Source: UMGS1889 sp900556055 (GTDB lineage Bacteria; Bacillota; Clostridia; Oscillospirales; Ruminococcaceae). Taken from it: a stretch of 25,079 nt of DNA. Each line of letters starts with the position of its first letter. The first letter of the stretch is position 1. Positions 1 to 8,292 of the stretch are shown piece after piece. The notes below the pieces were generated by a model. That model saw nothing but the letters and a program-made list of their open reading frames with translations, was not told the origin of the DNA and did no database searches. The DNA lies in assembly GCA_902463265.1 (NCBI GenBank), contig CABQEV010000027.1:1-25079 (forward strand). The letters run 5' to 3'. Position numbers and translations under genes: made by a program.

Positions 1-210
1 TTTCTCATACGCTTCCGCAAGTCCGAGATATGCGTCCGCATTCATCGGGTCAAGCTCTATCACCTTGTTGAACTCGGCGATCGCACGTTCGTATTCCATT
101 TCGACAAGATACTTCTGCGCCGTGGAAAGCATTTCCGTTACCGTCTGCGGTGCGGTCTTTGGCATGAAGATCATTGCAAGTGCCGCTATTACGATTATTG
201 CGGCGGCTAT
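1..210. repeat. Near-identical repeat, copy A (partner 1364-1573)
   Basis: Positions 1-210 align without gaps to 1364-1573. I count three mismatches (149/1512, 204/1567 and 205/1568). Similarity falls sharply beyond, towards the two start codons. The repeat covers the TPR and most of the membrane segment of two tandem genes, which implies recent duplication or gene conversion. It continues off the left edge, so its full length is unknown. Confidence 0.95.
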
Positions 211-243
211 GGAGATATACGCTATTTTTCTTTTCTTAGTCAT
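1..243 (-). CDS. TPR membrane protein, N-terminal part only (runs off left edge)
   Basis: Eighty-one codons are visible, starting at the ATG at 243-241 with an AAGGAG ribosome site just upstream. Residues 1-6 are basic, about 7-27 form one hydrophobic segment, and 33-81 carry a tetratricopeptide-type helix pair (EYERAIAEFNKVIELDP then NADAYLGLAEAYEK). The product is therefore expected to be anchored by one N-terminal segment with the TPR part on one face of the membrane; TPRs mediate protein contacts. It lies 19 bp behind the stop of the next TPR gene and is almost identical to it over the first 210 bp, so this is a tandem duplicate in the same operon, downstream of the EssC cluster. The function of the C-terminal part cannot be seen. 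Confidence 0.85.
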   Translation of the reverse strand, partial: MTKKRKIAYISIAAAIIVIAALAMIFMPKTAPQTVTEMLSTAQKYLVEMEYERAIAEFNKVIELDPMNADAYLGLAEAYEK

Positions 244-262
244 ATTTTTTGCTCCTTGATTT

Positions 263-1606
263 TTAGTTATTGATTTCAAACGAATCGGGATAAATCGCTA
301 TATCGGGATAAGCCGCAAGCTCATAAATTCCGTCATCTTCGTTAACATATTCACATGCACTTTTGTTGAGTTTTAATGTGATATTTTCATTGATCACATA
401 ATCGCTATCATCACTTTTACTAAAATTAATATTTATCATATTATTGCCTCTGTATATGATGTTTTTTAGTTCATATCCGTCATTCTTTTTCTTCTGTATA
501 TATTCCTCTGCACCATTGATCTGCATTAACTGCTCTTCCGAAATATACATTCCTCCATATTCTGTAAAGCTGTTTCCATTCCAATCCAGCCAATAAGTTT
601 TCCATGTATGACCTGTTTGAGTACCGTCGTATTCCGTAGTGCCATCAAATGCCGATACGTGAACTTCAAAATTATTACCGCCGCAATAGCTCAGCCCTTC
701 TATATATTTTGAATCCAATTCTGTGCATTTGCCATTTTTTATATACCAAGCCCGACATGATAATGATGAACCTATTGAATCTGATACGATAAATATTGCA
801 GTAGTTTCCAACTGGACAACATTTGCAGTGTATTCTAACTGCAAAATATCTGTTTCAAACAATTCCGTTATATCAATTGCTTTATTTTTTAATGCAGCAA
901 AAATCACCTTTCTATCCTCATTATTGCTGTTACCCACAATTGCATAAGCATATGTACTTCCGTTGCCGCAAAAATCACCCTCATTATAGTATAAAATATC
1001 CTCTCCACGATACATCGAATTAATAGTATCTTTTATCGTTTTAACATCTTCAATGGATTCTTCTGAAACGACTGTCTCCGATTCGGTAATTATTTCCGAA
1101 ATGGTTTCGGTTTTGGATAACATTTCGGAAATTGTTTCTGTTACAGTCATTTCCGTTACAATTTCCTCAGTGTCAGATTCACTTTCATCAGTAGTTTCCG
1201 AAATATCCCTTACAGTTGTCTCTTCCGATATTGCAGTCACTGTTTCCGTTTCATCAGCATCTTCACTGTTCATAAGAGCCTCCAGCGCAGCCCTGATCCT
1301 CTCGTCCCCCGTAACCTCATATCCCTTTTCCAGCGTCTTCACAGCCATGTCATGCTGACCGCTTTTCTCATACGCTTCCGCAAGTCCGAGATATGCGTCC
1401 GCATTCATCGGGTCAAGCTCTATCACCTTGTTGAACTCGGCGATCGCACGTTCGTATTCCATTTCGACAAGATACTTCTGCGCCGTGGAAAGCATTTCCG
1501 TTACCGTCTGCAGTGCGGTCTTTGGCATGAAGATCATTGCAAGTGCCGCTATTACGATTATTGCGGAAGCTATTGCAACATAAATTATTCTTTTTTTCTT
1601 TGACAT
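263..1606 (-). CDS. Membrane-anchored TPR protein with Ser/Thr/Glu-rich linker
   Basis: This 447-aa protein has a basic start, one hydrophobic segment at about residues 7-27, TPR-like helices at about 35-100 (EYERAIAEFNKVIELDP; NADAYLGLAEAYEKSG), a low-complexity Ser/Thr/Glu linker at about 113-190 with repeated TETISE-like motifs, and a C-terminal domain (about 195-447) rich in predicted strands that I do not recognise. The layout suggests an anchored scaffold with a flexible stalk holding a globular domain away from the membrane. The start at 1606 has AAGGGG in front. The gene follows yukD after 118 bp and precedes a tandem paralogue, so it probably belongs to the same operon as essC. A role in the secretion machine is inference from position only. 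Confidence 0.85.
   Translation of the reverse strand: MSKKKRIIYVAIASAIIVIAALAMIFMPKTALQTVTEMLSTAQKYLVEMEYERAIAEFNKVIELDPMNADAYLGLAEAYEKSGQHDMAVKTLEKGYEVTGDERIRAALEALMNSEDADETETVTAISEETTVRDISETTDESESDTEEIVTEMTVTETISEMLSKTETISEIITESETVVSEESIEDVKTIKDTINSMYRGEDILYYNEGDFCGNGSTYAYAIVGNSNNEDRKVIFAALKNKAIDITELFETDILQLEYTANVVQLETTAIFIVSDSIGSSLSCRAWYIKNGKCTELDSKYIEGLSYCGGNNFEVHVSAFDGTTEYDGTQTGHTWKTYWLDWNGNSFTEYGGMYISEEQLMQINGAEEYIQKKKNDGYELKNIIYRGNNMININFSKSDDSDYVINENITLKLNKSACEYVNEDDGIYELAAYPDIAIYPDSFEINN
1364..1573. repeat. Near-identical repeat, copy B (partner 1-210)
   Basis: This is the second copy of the tandem TPR-gene segment, offset by 1363 bp from copy A. One mismatch (1512) changes a Leu codon to Pro in the other copy. 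The two others lie at the edge of the membrane segment. Confidence 0.95.
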
Positions 1607-1724
1607 ATTTTTTGCCCCTTTTACAAATGATTCGGGATCATTTCCCGTATCATCATAATATCATACATCATGCGAAATTTCACATTTCCTGACGAAATGC
1701 ACAGTTAATGGCATGAAATGCCGC

Positions 1725-1979
1725 TCAGATAAGCATGATCCTGTCACCGCATTTTACCCCTGCGCTTTCAAGGTCGGAGCTTTCGGGAATACGACCGGTT
1801 TTTTCACAGTATATTCCGACCTTTTTTGCATCGGCGAAAAGCTCTGCATTATCCTCAAACGTACGTATATCGTCAATTAACCTTGCCTTAACATCTGCAG
1901 CACTCATCTTCGGCGGTATCCTGAAATCAAAGCTGCGCGAAACCGACGGACATATTACCTCAACTGTAAGCAGATTCAT
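1725..1979 (-). CDS. YukD/EsaB-like ubiquitin-fold protein of type VIIb secretion
   Basis: At 84 aa this has the size and pattern of YukD/EsaB: an N-terminal beta strand (LLTVEVICP), a helix (SAADVKARLIDDI), then strands ending in GVKCGDRIMLI, which is typical of ubiquitin-like folds at the end of this family. YukD/EsaB proteins are cytosolic components or regulators of the WXG100 secretion system in Firmicutes and are not ubiquitin conjugates. Its start overlaps the stop of the upstream 146-aa gene by 4 bp (1976-1979), so the two are translationally coupled. The nearby EssC makes the assignment much firmer than the sequence alone would. Confidence 0.8.
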   Translation of the reverse strand: MNLLTVEVICPSVSRSFDFRIPPKMSAADVKARLIDDIRTFEDNAELFADAKKVGIYCEKTGRIPESSDLESAGVKCGDRIMLI

Positions 1980-2416
1980 TTTTCTTCCTTCCTTTCATGA
2001 AGCTTCTTTTTATCTCCGAAAACTATGTCATTTTCCTCGGAATATATCCTCAGATCATTTTCGTCACGCAAAGGTGTTATCCTGCATTTTTCAGCAGAAA
2101 GCCTGTCCTTGCCCAATATTATCACGAGCTTCTGGCAATAAAATGCATATGTGCCGCCATCATCAGACACTGCCGAATAGTCCGCTTCCGCGATCATATT
2201 CATAAAAAATGCCGCTGTCTGTTCAACCGATATTCTGCCTGATCTTCTGTCAGAAAAGGATACATAACCCTTTCTTTTAAGCCCTTCAAGAATATCCGTC
2301 TGTTCCCGCTGCTGCACATCATCGGCAAATCCTTCAGGCAGAAAATTCGTCCTTCCGACCGCCGCAGCTGCAAGAATAGTCAGCTCCTTTTTACCGAAAA
2401 TATAGGAAATACTCAT
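1976..2416 (-). CDS. Unknown 146-aa protein of the EssC operon
   Basis: I do not recognise this protein by sequence. The first half looks like a helix bundle or winged helix: helices around 8-20 and 32-50 (QTDILEGLKRKGYVSFSD), followed by a short hairpin with GRISV. The second half has alternating strands (TYAFYCQKLVIILG; DLRIYSEENDIVFG) and a very charged tail (KKKLHERKEEK). There is no signal peptide or membrane segment, so it should be cytoplasmic. It overlaps the LytTR gene upstream and yukD downstream by 4 bp each, which ties it to both. By position it could be a substrate chaperone of the EspG/DUF5081 kind found in some type VII loci, but that is a guess. Confidence 0.8.
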   Translation of the reverse strand: MSISYIFGKKELTILAAAAVGRTNFLPEGFADDVQQREQTDILEGLKRKGYVSFSDRRSGRISVEQTAAFFMNMIAEADYSAVSDDGGTYAFYCQKLVIILGKDRLSAEKCRITPLRDENDLRIYSEENDIVFGDKKKLHERKEEK

Positions 2417-3120
2417 TTTTCCGCCCCCCTTGATGCCATAAGCTCTCTCAGACTGCTTTTATACGTCCTTGACAGATATGCCTCGGAACCATCGTCCATA
2501 CATACAGTCTGACCGCCGTAATCAACGCTGATGATATGCTTTGAATTCACAACATAGCTTTTATGTATCTGAATAAAATCCTGCGGGACGCTTTTAAGCA
2601 CATTATCAAGAGTATCATAAAACTCAAACTCCTGATTTTCTGTACGAAGCATTATTTTCTTATTGCTGCTCTCAAACAGTATTATCCTGTCATACGGAAC
2701 GGAAAATTCCTTTGATTTGATCTTAAAGCTGAACAGCCCGCATTCTTCATTTTCCGTGCAGTGCAGATAATCCTCGAAAACCGCATCGAGCAGTTCATAT
2801 ATCTTATCTTTTTCGGGCGGCAGGAGGACATATCCCGACGGACATATCCCCGGTCTAACACCCGATGCAAGCTCCGAAAAACTCTTTATTATCAGCACGA
2901 CATAGTTCATGCTGTTAAGACTGCGTATCTCAAACACGATCGGCACAAGCCCTTCCGAGCATTCGACCATGCAAAGGCACGTTTCCTTACCTATTCCACT
3001 TACCGAATCCACAATACGGCTTTCCGCTTCAATATTTCTGAACATCAGATAATTGAAGCATATGCTGCGTATCTGTTCGCCCTCATCTTTGCGTCTGTCG
3101 ATAACATAAATATCAGGCAT
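2413..3120 (-). CDS. LytTR-family regulator with degenerate receiver, in EssC operon
   Basis: The protein is 235 aa. Residues about 130-230 form a LytTR DNA-binding domain: strands with IILFESSNKKIMLRTENQ, the typical FIQIHKSYVVNSKHI motif, and a closing LSRTYKSSLREL. The first 120 residues have the alternating strand/helix layout of a receiver (IYVIDRRKDEGEQI at the start; YVLLPPEKDKIYELL near the position of the usual DYLLKP loop). I cannot find the phosphoacceptor Asp or the conserved Lys, so it is probably not phosphorylated in the usual way. Its ATG lies 3 bp after the essC stop, with a ribosome site (AAGGAG) inside the end of essC, and it overlaps the next gene by 4 bp. This is a regulator embedded in a secretion operon; autoregulation is plausible but unproven. 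Confidence 0.88.
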   Translation of the reverse strand: MPDIYVIDRRKDEGEQIRSICFNYLMFRNIEAESRIVDSVSGIGKETCLCMVECSEGLVPIVFEIRSLNSMNYVVLIIKSFSELASGVRPGICPSGYVLLPPEKDKIYELLDAVFEDYLHCTENEECGLFSFKIKSKEFSVPYDRIILFESSNKKIMLRTENQEFEFYDTLDNVLKSVPQDFIQIHKSYVVNSKHIISVDYGGQTVCMDDGSEAYLSRTYKSSLRELMASRGAEK

Positions 3121-3123
3121 ACC

Positions 3124-6100
3124 TTACTGCTCCTTCTCAAAAGGAATGAAAACGCTGAATTCCCTGTCATCGCTGACAGTATATCCAATGTAATGATCAA
3201 GCGGCTTTGCCATCTGAGACATGGACATTGACACCTCGAACAGCTTCTGCTTGTCAAACCGTCCGCCCATATGTATCCCGCTCTTGTATGCCGTAAAGTT
3301 TCTGCATGCTGCCGAATAGAACTGCTGTGAATATGCGGCAGCGTCCATTCCCGCAATGAAATATACCCCCAGACCCGCTCCCTGCTTGAAGAAAGTCTCA
3401 GTTATTGAATGCATATCTTCCTCGTTGGAGCTGTCATATATAACATTCAGGAATTCACCGAAGCTGTCGATAAATACGAAGCATTTATTGTATTTTCCGC
3501 AGATATACCCTGCATAATCACCCTCGGGATCCGATGCAAGAAATGCACGCTTATCTGCAGCACGCTCCTTGAAATGTGCTTTCAGCGTCAGCAGAAGGTC
3601 GCGGATATTTTCTCTTTTATATATTAATGCATCACGATCATATAGCTTTACATCATCGCAAAGCTTCACTATATGTATCTCACTGCCGCTGATATTTTTT
3701 GCAGCGTACAGCATATTTCCAATAACAAGATTTATTCCCTTGTATCCGCTGTCGCTGACAGCAAAGCAGTATGTCCGCAGAAGGTCAAGCGAATAAACGG
3801 ATATATCCCTGACAGCATAGCCAAGAGGAAGCTTGTTTTCCGACTTATTGCTTTCAAAGAATACGCTGTAAGGCTGCTCCTTGTGAAGTATGGGCACTTC
3901 TGCCGCAGGAATAAGCATGCCGTCACGTTTTTTGATCTCAGAAATAAGCTGCGATATTGCTTTGTTTCTTTCGGCTTCACTTTTACCCTTGGAAGGCAAT
4001 GCAGTCTGAAATTCAAGCAGATGCCCATTAGACAGGGCAATGCCTCGTCCCTTCTTGTTTTCGGGCATAAATTCGGGAGTTGCTCCCAATATATCATGAT
4101 AATCTCCGCGTTCGGACAGCATAAGAGTAATATGATTATTGAAATTCTGGCTAAGCTTATGACGTATGTCACTCATATTATTCACTGAGATGATTACTTG
4201 TATGCCGTATTTTGCGCAGTCTCTTGTCATACTCATAAAGCTGTCCTGAAGCTGAGGATAAAGCTCGGAAAAGCTAAAGAAATTATCTATAACAAACAGC
4301 ATGAGCGGCAGCTTATTTTCACGGGTATATTCCTTATATCCACCGACATTCCTGCTGCTGAAAAGCTTTTTTCTCCTTTCGATCTCACTGTTAATAAATC
4401 TGAACATTCTCTCAACAGTTTCATTTTCATCGGAAAATGCAACAGTTCCGCAGTGAGGTGCATCAGAAAACAGCTTGAGTGTTCTTCCGGAAAAATCCAG
4501 TATGTAGAATACAGCTTCTTCGCAGCTGTATTTTCTGATAACAGAACAGAGGATAGTTTCGATAAGTGTGGTTTTTCCGCAGCCTGAAATACCGGTTATT
4601 ATCAGATTTCCGTTTGCCGAAAGATCTGAATATGCAGCAAGCTGTCTCTGATTTTCGGGATCGTCGATAAGTCCGAAAACCGCTGTCACGCCGTTTTTAA
4701 CATATGGATATTTTCCTTCAAGATCTTCAAGGCAGATATCTGTTCCAAGCACAGGGAGCCAGAGCGCACGAACAGGAGATATAGAATTTTCCGCACATAC
4801 CTCCGTGATATATTTGCACGCCGCATTAAGCTGTGTAACGATTTTTTTCTTCGTGTCAACTTTTTGTTCTCTTATGATAAGCTCGCTTCCGTCAATGCCT
4901 ATCATTGAAAAATCAGCTTCCGATGCCGCACTTACTTCATCCTTAGGAAAATATTCCGCCCCCGAATATCCGGTCTGGAACTGCTCGAACACCTCATCGT
5001 TTCCTATCTGAAGGTATGCACGCCCCGTCTTTGTGAGATAAGCAGCTTCTGGACGCTTCAGCATTCCCATACTGTCCTGCTTATCCTGAACCTTCAGGCA
5101 CAGCTTGAACTTTGAGTTGCTCCATATATCATCATCAACAACTCCGGCAGGCTTCTGTGTAGCAAGAATGAGATGTATTCCCAGACTTCTTCCGATTCTT
5201 GCCGTTCTGACAAGTTCCTTGATGAATTCAGGCTGATCCCTTTTCAGCTCCGCAAATTCATCGGAAATTATAATAAGATGCGGAAGCGGTTCTTCTGCCT
5301 GCTTCTCTCTGTACAAACGGCTGTATGTATCAATATGTGTCAATTTATATTTATTGAACAGCAATTGTCTGCGTGTCATTTCACTTTTTATAGAAACAAG
5401 CGCTCTGCGTGTAAGATTAGGATCAATATCTCCATCTTCAGCCGATTCGCCTCCGAGATTTGTTATCATTCCCGCAAGATGAGGTATCCCTGTAAATGCG
5501 CCTGCCATACCGCCGCCTTTAAAATCAATAAGAACAAATGCGACCTCATCGGGAGAGTAATTCATTGCAAGAGAAAGAATAAAAGTCTGAAGCGTTTCGG
5601 ATTTTCCGGATCCTGTTGTACCCGCTACCAGTCCGTGAGGACCGTATTTTTTCTCATGAATATCAAGATATATAGGCTTTCCGCCTGTTCCTATACCGAC
5701 AAATGACCTTATTCCCTCATAAGCACGGTTTTCCTTATACCTCTTTATAAGATTCCACTGCTCAAGCCTTCCAATACCGATCATATCAAAATAATTTATC
5801 GAATTCGGTATCTCTCCGACAGAAAACTGCTTCACCCTCAATCCGCTGACAGAACGTGCAAAACCGTCTGCTGCGGAATATGATACCGTATCGGGCACAA
5901 ATCTGTCAGTTTCGCTGCGCCTTTCCATAAGACTGTACATTCCGATAAAATCATTGTCACACCTGATTATCTGCGTACATTCATTAGGCAGTCTGTCAAT
6001 AGTTTCATAAAGCAGCACGAATGTCACGCCTAGATCTTCCTGTATTGAAATATACTTTTCTATGCCGTCTCCGCTGAATATCTCCTCCGATGTGCATAAA

Positions 6101-7707
6101 ATAACATAGTGCGGAAAAAATGTCTTTTTATTCCCGCCCTCACTGCTGCAAAGCTCTTCATATCTTGAACGAAGAACACCGTCAATATAGTAAAGTACAT
6201 TGCTGTAGGACTGAGCATCATCAGCTACCATTCTGAGCTTTGCATCATCACTTCCGGTATGCGGCAGCCAACGCACCCAGCCGAATTTTTCTGACTCGCT
6301 CTGTCTGAAAAATGCAGCTATCTTCACATCCGTATAGCAATGAAGTGCAGCGATCTGAATGATCATGCCCGCAGCGATCTCATAAGAAAGGCTTCTGTCC
6401 CCGATCATTCCGATTATCCTATGCTTTCTCAGCCTGAGGAGAACTGTGCTGTTGTGCATATACTCGTATTTATCATAAAGCTCATGAGGCAGTTCTGCAA
6501 GATCATCTCTGTTAAGTGAAAATCTTTGCTTCGGTACAGATATCCGGCCTTCAAATCTGACTGAACCAAGTCCCAGTCTTATAGTAAGAAAATCATCGTG
6601 ATTGCGGTTTCTGTTCCATATGGATCTGTTGTCTGAAAGGATCTTCTGAGATATTTCGGCTGAAGAAAGATACTGCGTCATAAGTATGCTGCTGTTCAGA
6701 TTATGCTTGTCATGAAGAAGCTTGTCATTTTTCCCGATATATTCACGGTATGCGGCAATACGGAACTTTTCCTCAGATGCAGCTGAACGCTTGTTGTAAA
6801 CCATATGCGCAACAGCCCATCCCGCACCGAGAATGGCTGACATTCCGACAGATGCTATGGTTGCCATATAAGAGTTGGATGCAGCTCCGTTTAACTGAGT
6901 ATTAAGAAAAGTTGACATTATAATAGGCAGCGGCATTGTCACCGAAGGACCGACAATAAAGATAAGCGGCTGATTTTTCTGCTTCTGAGGTGTTGGCGGC
7001 GCTTCGATCTCGATAAGTTCATCATAAAGCGGTTCAAGTGTTCGCGGCGAACGGGTAAATAACGGCTCAGCCTTGTATACCTCGTGTTTGCTGTCTTCTT
7101 TTTCATCCGCAGGAACAAGCTTGCAAACAACAGAATCATTTCGGTTTATTGCAAGAATGTCGCCAAGAAACACCATTTTAAATCCAACAGTGTATATTAC
7201 ATCAAAAAAGCAAAGCTTTACCCTGTCTTTGATGCGATGCCCATTTATGAATGTTCCATTCAGACTTTTATCGGTTATATACCATGCGCCGTCAATGCTT
7301 TCCAACAGACAGTGTTCAGAGCTTATGAATTTATCATTAAGTGAAATGTCATTTTCGCGGTTTTTTCCCATTGTAATGCTTTTCACTCCGCCAAGGCTGT
7401 ATTTTGTAAATTCAGTAAGCGTTTTGTCCGCTTTGGATACGATCATTGCAAAGCTTTCGTCGAAAACACTGATGTTCAGCACATCCCCATCACAGAGAAT
7501 ATGCTCATCTTTCCGTTCATCACCCACGTTTATACATACATTATCATCCGATATTATCTTCCATATATTATCAAAATATTCCAGATGAAGCACACATCCG
7601 CTGCAGTGCTCCGAGAGATCGATGTCAACTCTGCGGTCAATTACCGAAGGAAGAGGATATTCAAGGATATTTTCATGAAAATTCAGATAAATAATGTATT
7701 TGTTCAT
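3124..7707 (-). CDS. essC: EssC-type FHA/FtsK-SpoIIIE ATPase, type VIIb secretion motor
   Basis: EssC is the membrane ATPase that drives export of WXG100-class proteins. Seen in order (1527 aa from the chosen start): an N-terminal FHA pair, the second clear at about 105-165 (GKNRENDISLN, SSEHCLL, LNGTFINGHRI); two membrane segments near 245-265 and 280-300; the FtsK-like domain 1 with Walker A GTTGSGKS at about 696 and Walker B LIIISDEFAEL; domain 2 with Walker A GISGCGKTT at about 1038, but with IDN where the Walker B acidic pair is expected; and a C-terminal third ATPase-like domain (about 1270-1527) with no recognisable P-loop. Family EssC proteins are about 1480 aa. I chose ATG 7707 (GGGGTG, 8-nt spacing, then MNKYIIYLNF) over an upstream GTG at 7773. 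It is the first gene of the operon; the upstream neighbour is a bacteriocin exporter remnant. Degenerate distal ATPase domains are common in this family. Confidence 0.93.
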   Translation of the reverse strand: MNKYIIYLNFHENILEYPLPSVIDRRVDIDLSEHCSGCVLHLEYFDNIWKIISDDNVCINVGDERKDEHILCDGDVLNISVFDESFAMIVSKADKTLTEFTKYSLGGVKSITMGKNRENDISLNDKFISSEHCLLESIDGAWYITDKSLNGTFINGHRIKDRVKLCFFDVIYTVGFKMVFLGDILAINRNDSVVCKLVPADEKEDSKHEVYKAEPLFTRSPRTLEPLYDELIEIEAPPTPQKQKNQPLIFIVGPSVTMPLPIIMSTFLNTQLNGAASNSYMATIASVGMSAILGAGWAVAHMVYNKRSAASEEKFRIAAYREYIGKNDKLLHDKHNLNSSILMTQYLSSAEISQKILSDNRSIWNRNRNHDDFLTIRLGLGSVRFEGRISVPKQRFSLNRDDLAELPHELYDKYEYMHNSTVLLRLRKHRIIGMIGDRSLSYEIAAGMIIQIAALHCYTDVKIAAFFRQSESEKFGWVRWLPHTGSDDAKLRMVADDAQSYSNVLYYIDGVLRSRYEELCSSEGGNKKTFFPHYVILCTSEEIFSGDGIEKYISIQEDLGVTFVLLYETIDRLPNECTQIIRCDNDFIGMYSLMERRSETDRFVPDTVSYSAADGFARSVSGLRVKQFSVGEIPNSINYFDMIGIGRLEQWNLIKRYKENRAYEGIRSFVGIGTGGKPIYLDIHEKKYGPHGLVAGTTGSGKSETLQTFILSLAMNYSPDEVAFVLIDFKGGGMAGAFTGIPHLAGMITNLGGESAEDGDIDPNLTRRALVSIKSEMTRRQLLFNKYKLTHIDTYSRLYREKQAEEPLPHLIIISDEFAELKRDQPEFIKELVRTARIGRSLGIHLILATQKPAGVVDDDIWSNSKFKLCLKVQDKQDSMGMLKRPEAAYLTKTGRAYLQIGNDEVFEQFQTGYSGAEYFPKDEVSAASEADFSMIGIDGSELIIREQKVDTKKKIVTQLNAACKYITEVCAENSISPVRALWLPVLGTDICLEDLEGKYPYVKNGVTAVFGLIDDPENQRQLAAYSDLSANGNLIITGISGCGKTTLIETILCSVIRKYSCEEAVFYILDFSGRTLKLFSDAPHCGTVAFSDENETVERMFRFINSEIERRKKLFSSRNVGGYKEYTRENKLPLMLFVIDNFFSFSELYPQLQDSFMSMTRDCAKYGIQVIISVNNMSDIRHKLSQNFNNHITLMLSERGDYHDILGATPEFMPENKKGRGIALSNGHLLEFQTALPSKGKSEAERNKAISQLISEIKKRDGMLIPAAEVPILHKEQPYSVFFESNKSENKLPLGYAVRDISVYSLDLLRTYCFAVSDSGYKGINLVIGNMLYAAKNISGSEIHIVKLCDDVKLYDRDALIYKRENIRDLLLTLKAHFKERAADKRAFLASDPEGDYAGYICGKYNKCFVFIDSFGEFLNVIYDSSNEEDMHSITETFFKQGAGLGVYFIAGMDAAAYSQQFYSAACRNFTAYKSGIHMGGRFDKQKLFEVSMSMSQMAKPLDHYIGYTVSDDREFSVFIPFEKEQ

Positions 7708-7773
7708 CTTTTCAGCACCCCATATGTTTTTATTGATGATAGATTTACAATATAAGTGCAACATTTCTGTCAC

Positions 7774-7919
7774 TGCTCTTCACCGTTTTACTCCGCAGCC
7801 TGCATCGGGTCGCTCCTCAGAACTCAACTTGCTGAGTTTTTGCCCTCTTTGGCTGCATCTTTAGTATGGTCAGAATTTTGGCGATTATTGCGTTTACACG
7901 GTTTGATTTTCATGCCCGT
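7774..7919. other. Gap between exporter remnant and essC
   Basis: On the minus strand this stretch carries no open frame longer than a few dozen codons after the exporter remnant stops. It should hold the essC promoter, but I see no convincing -35/-10 pair. A short inverted repeat (AACTCA/TGAGTT near 7817-7834) followed by Ts is on the plus strand, where no gene ends, so I give it no role. Confidence 0.4.
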
Positions 7920-8292
7920 TCACTGCTTGAAAAACTCCTTGGGAGTGTACTTAACAATTCCCTTGGCGGGGTCAGCAACAATGGCCTGTTTTTGAGATCT
8001 TATGTATTACCACATAATGCAACAGCGCCCCGTCCACAACCACATGAGCGATCGCAGGCAGAGGAAACTCGCTGAAAAAAGCATTTTGGTCGCCTTTTAC
8101 GGCTTTGGCGGTGAAGCCAAGTTTTTCGGCAGCTTTTATCATTCCTGCTGCGTTTGTGCCCTGCTTGTCTGTACCTGCAACTTCTCTGATTTTCGAAATA
8201 GGCATTTTCAGACCGTACCGCTTGCTTACAGTAGCAAGGCAGGCTGCTCCGCAGTCGGTCATGTCGTGTTGTTTTATGCAGTAGTATTTCAT
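7920..8292 (-). pseudogene. Bacteriocin exporter C39 peptidase stub, frameshifted and truncated
   Basis: The 106-aa open part starts at 8292 and is the N-terminal C39 cysteine peptidase of a double-glycine-leader ABC exporter: KQHDMTDCGAACLA holds Gln8 and the catalytic Cys14, and LLHYVVIHKIS holds His92. Right after this the frame ends (GHCC, stop at 7972). Dropping one base of the GGCC at 7983-7986 restores IVADPAKGIVKYTPKEFFKQ, the normal family continuation including the catalytic Asp, until a stop at 7920-7922 where family members usually have Trp. The membrane and ATP-binding domains (about 600 residues) are missing. The lesion separates Cys and His from Asp, so the peptidase should be dead. 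The start overlaps the CPBP gene by 4 bp, so it was the last gene of the bacteriocin operon. Confidence 0.88.

Noticed and set aside
1053..1358. Serine/valine-rich plus-strand frame
   Set aside because: It is the antisense shadow of the Ser/Thr/Glu linker in the TPR protein.
1624..1710. Several short inverted repeats around ATTTC/GAAAT ahead of the TPR gene
   Set aside because: Stems are 5-6 bp only and common in AT-rich sequence, without a U-run; not enough for a terminator or riboswitch.
7707..7773. Longer EssC start at GTG 7773
   Set aside because: It adds 22 residues without family resemblance and has a poorer ribosome site than ATG 7707.
7756..8075. Plus-strand open frames opposite the exporter remnant
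   Set aside because: They are shadows of the minus-strand C39 remnant, without ribosome sites.
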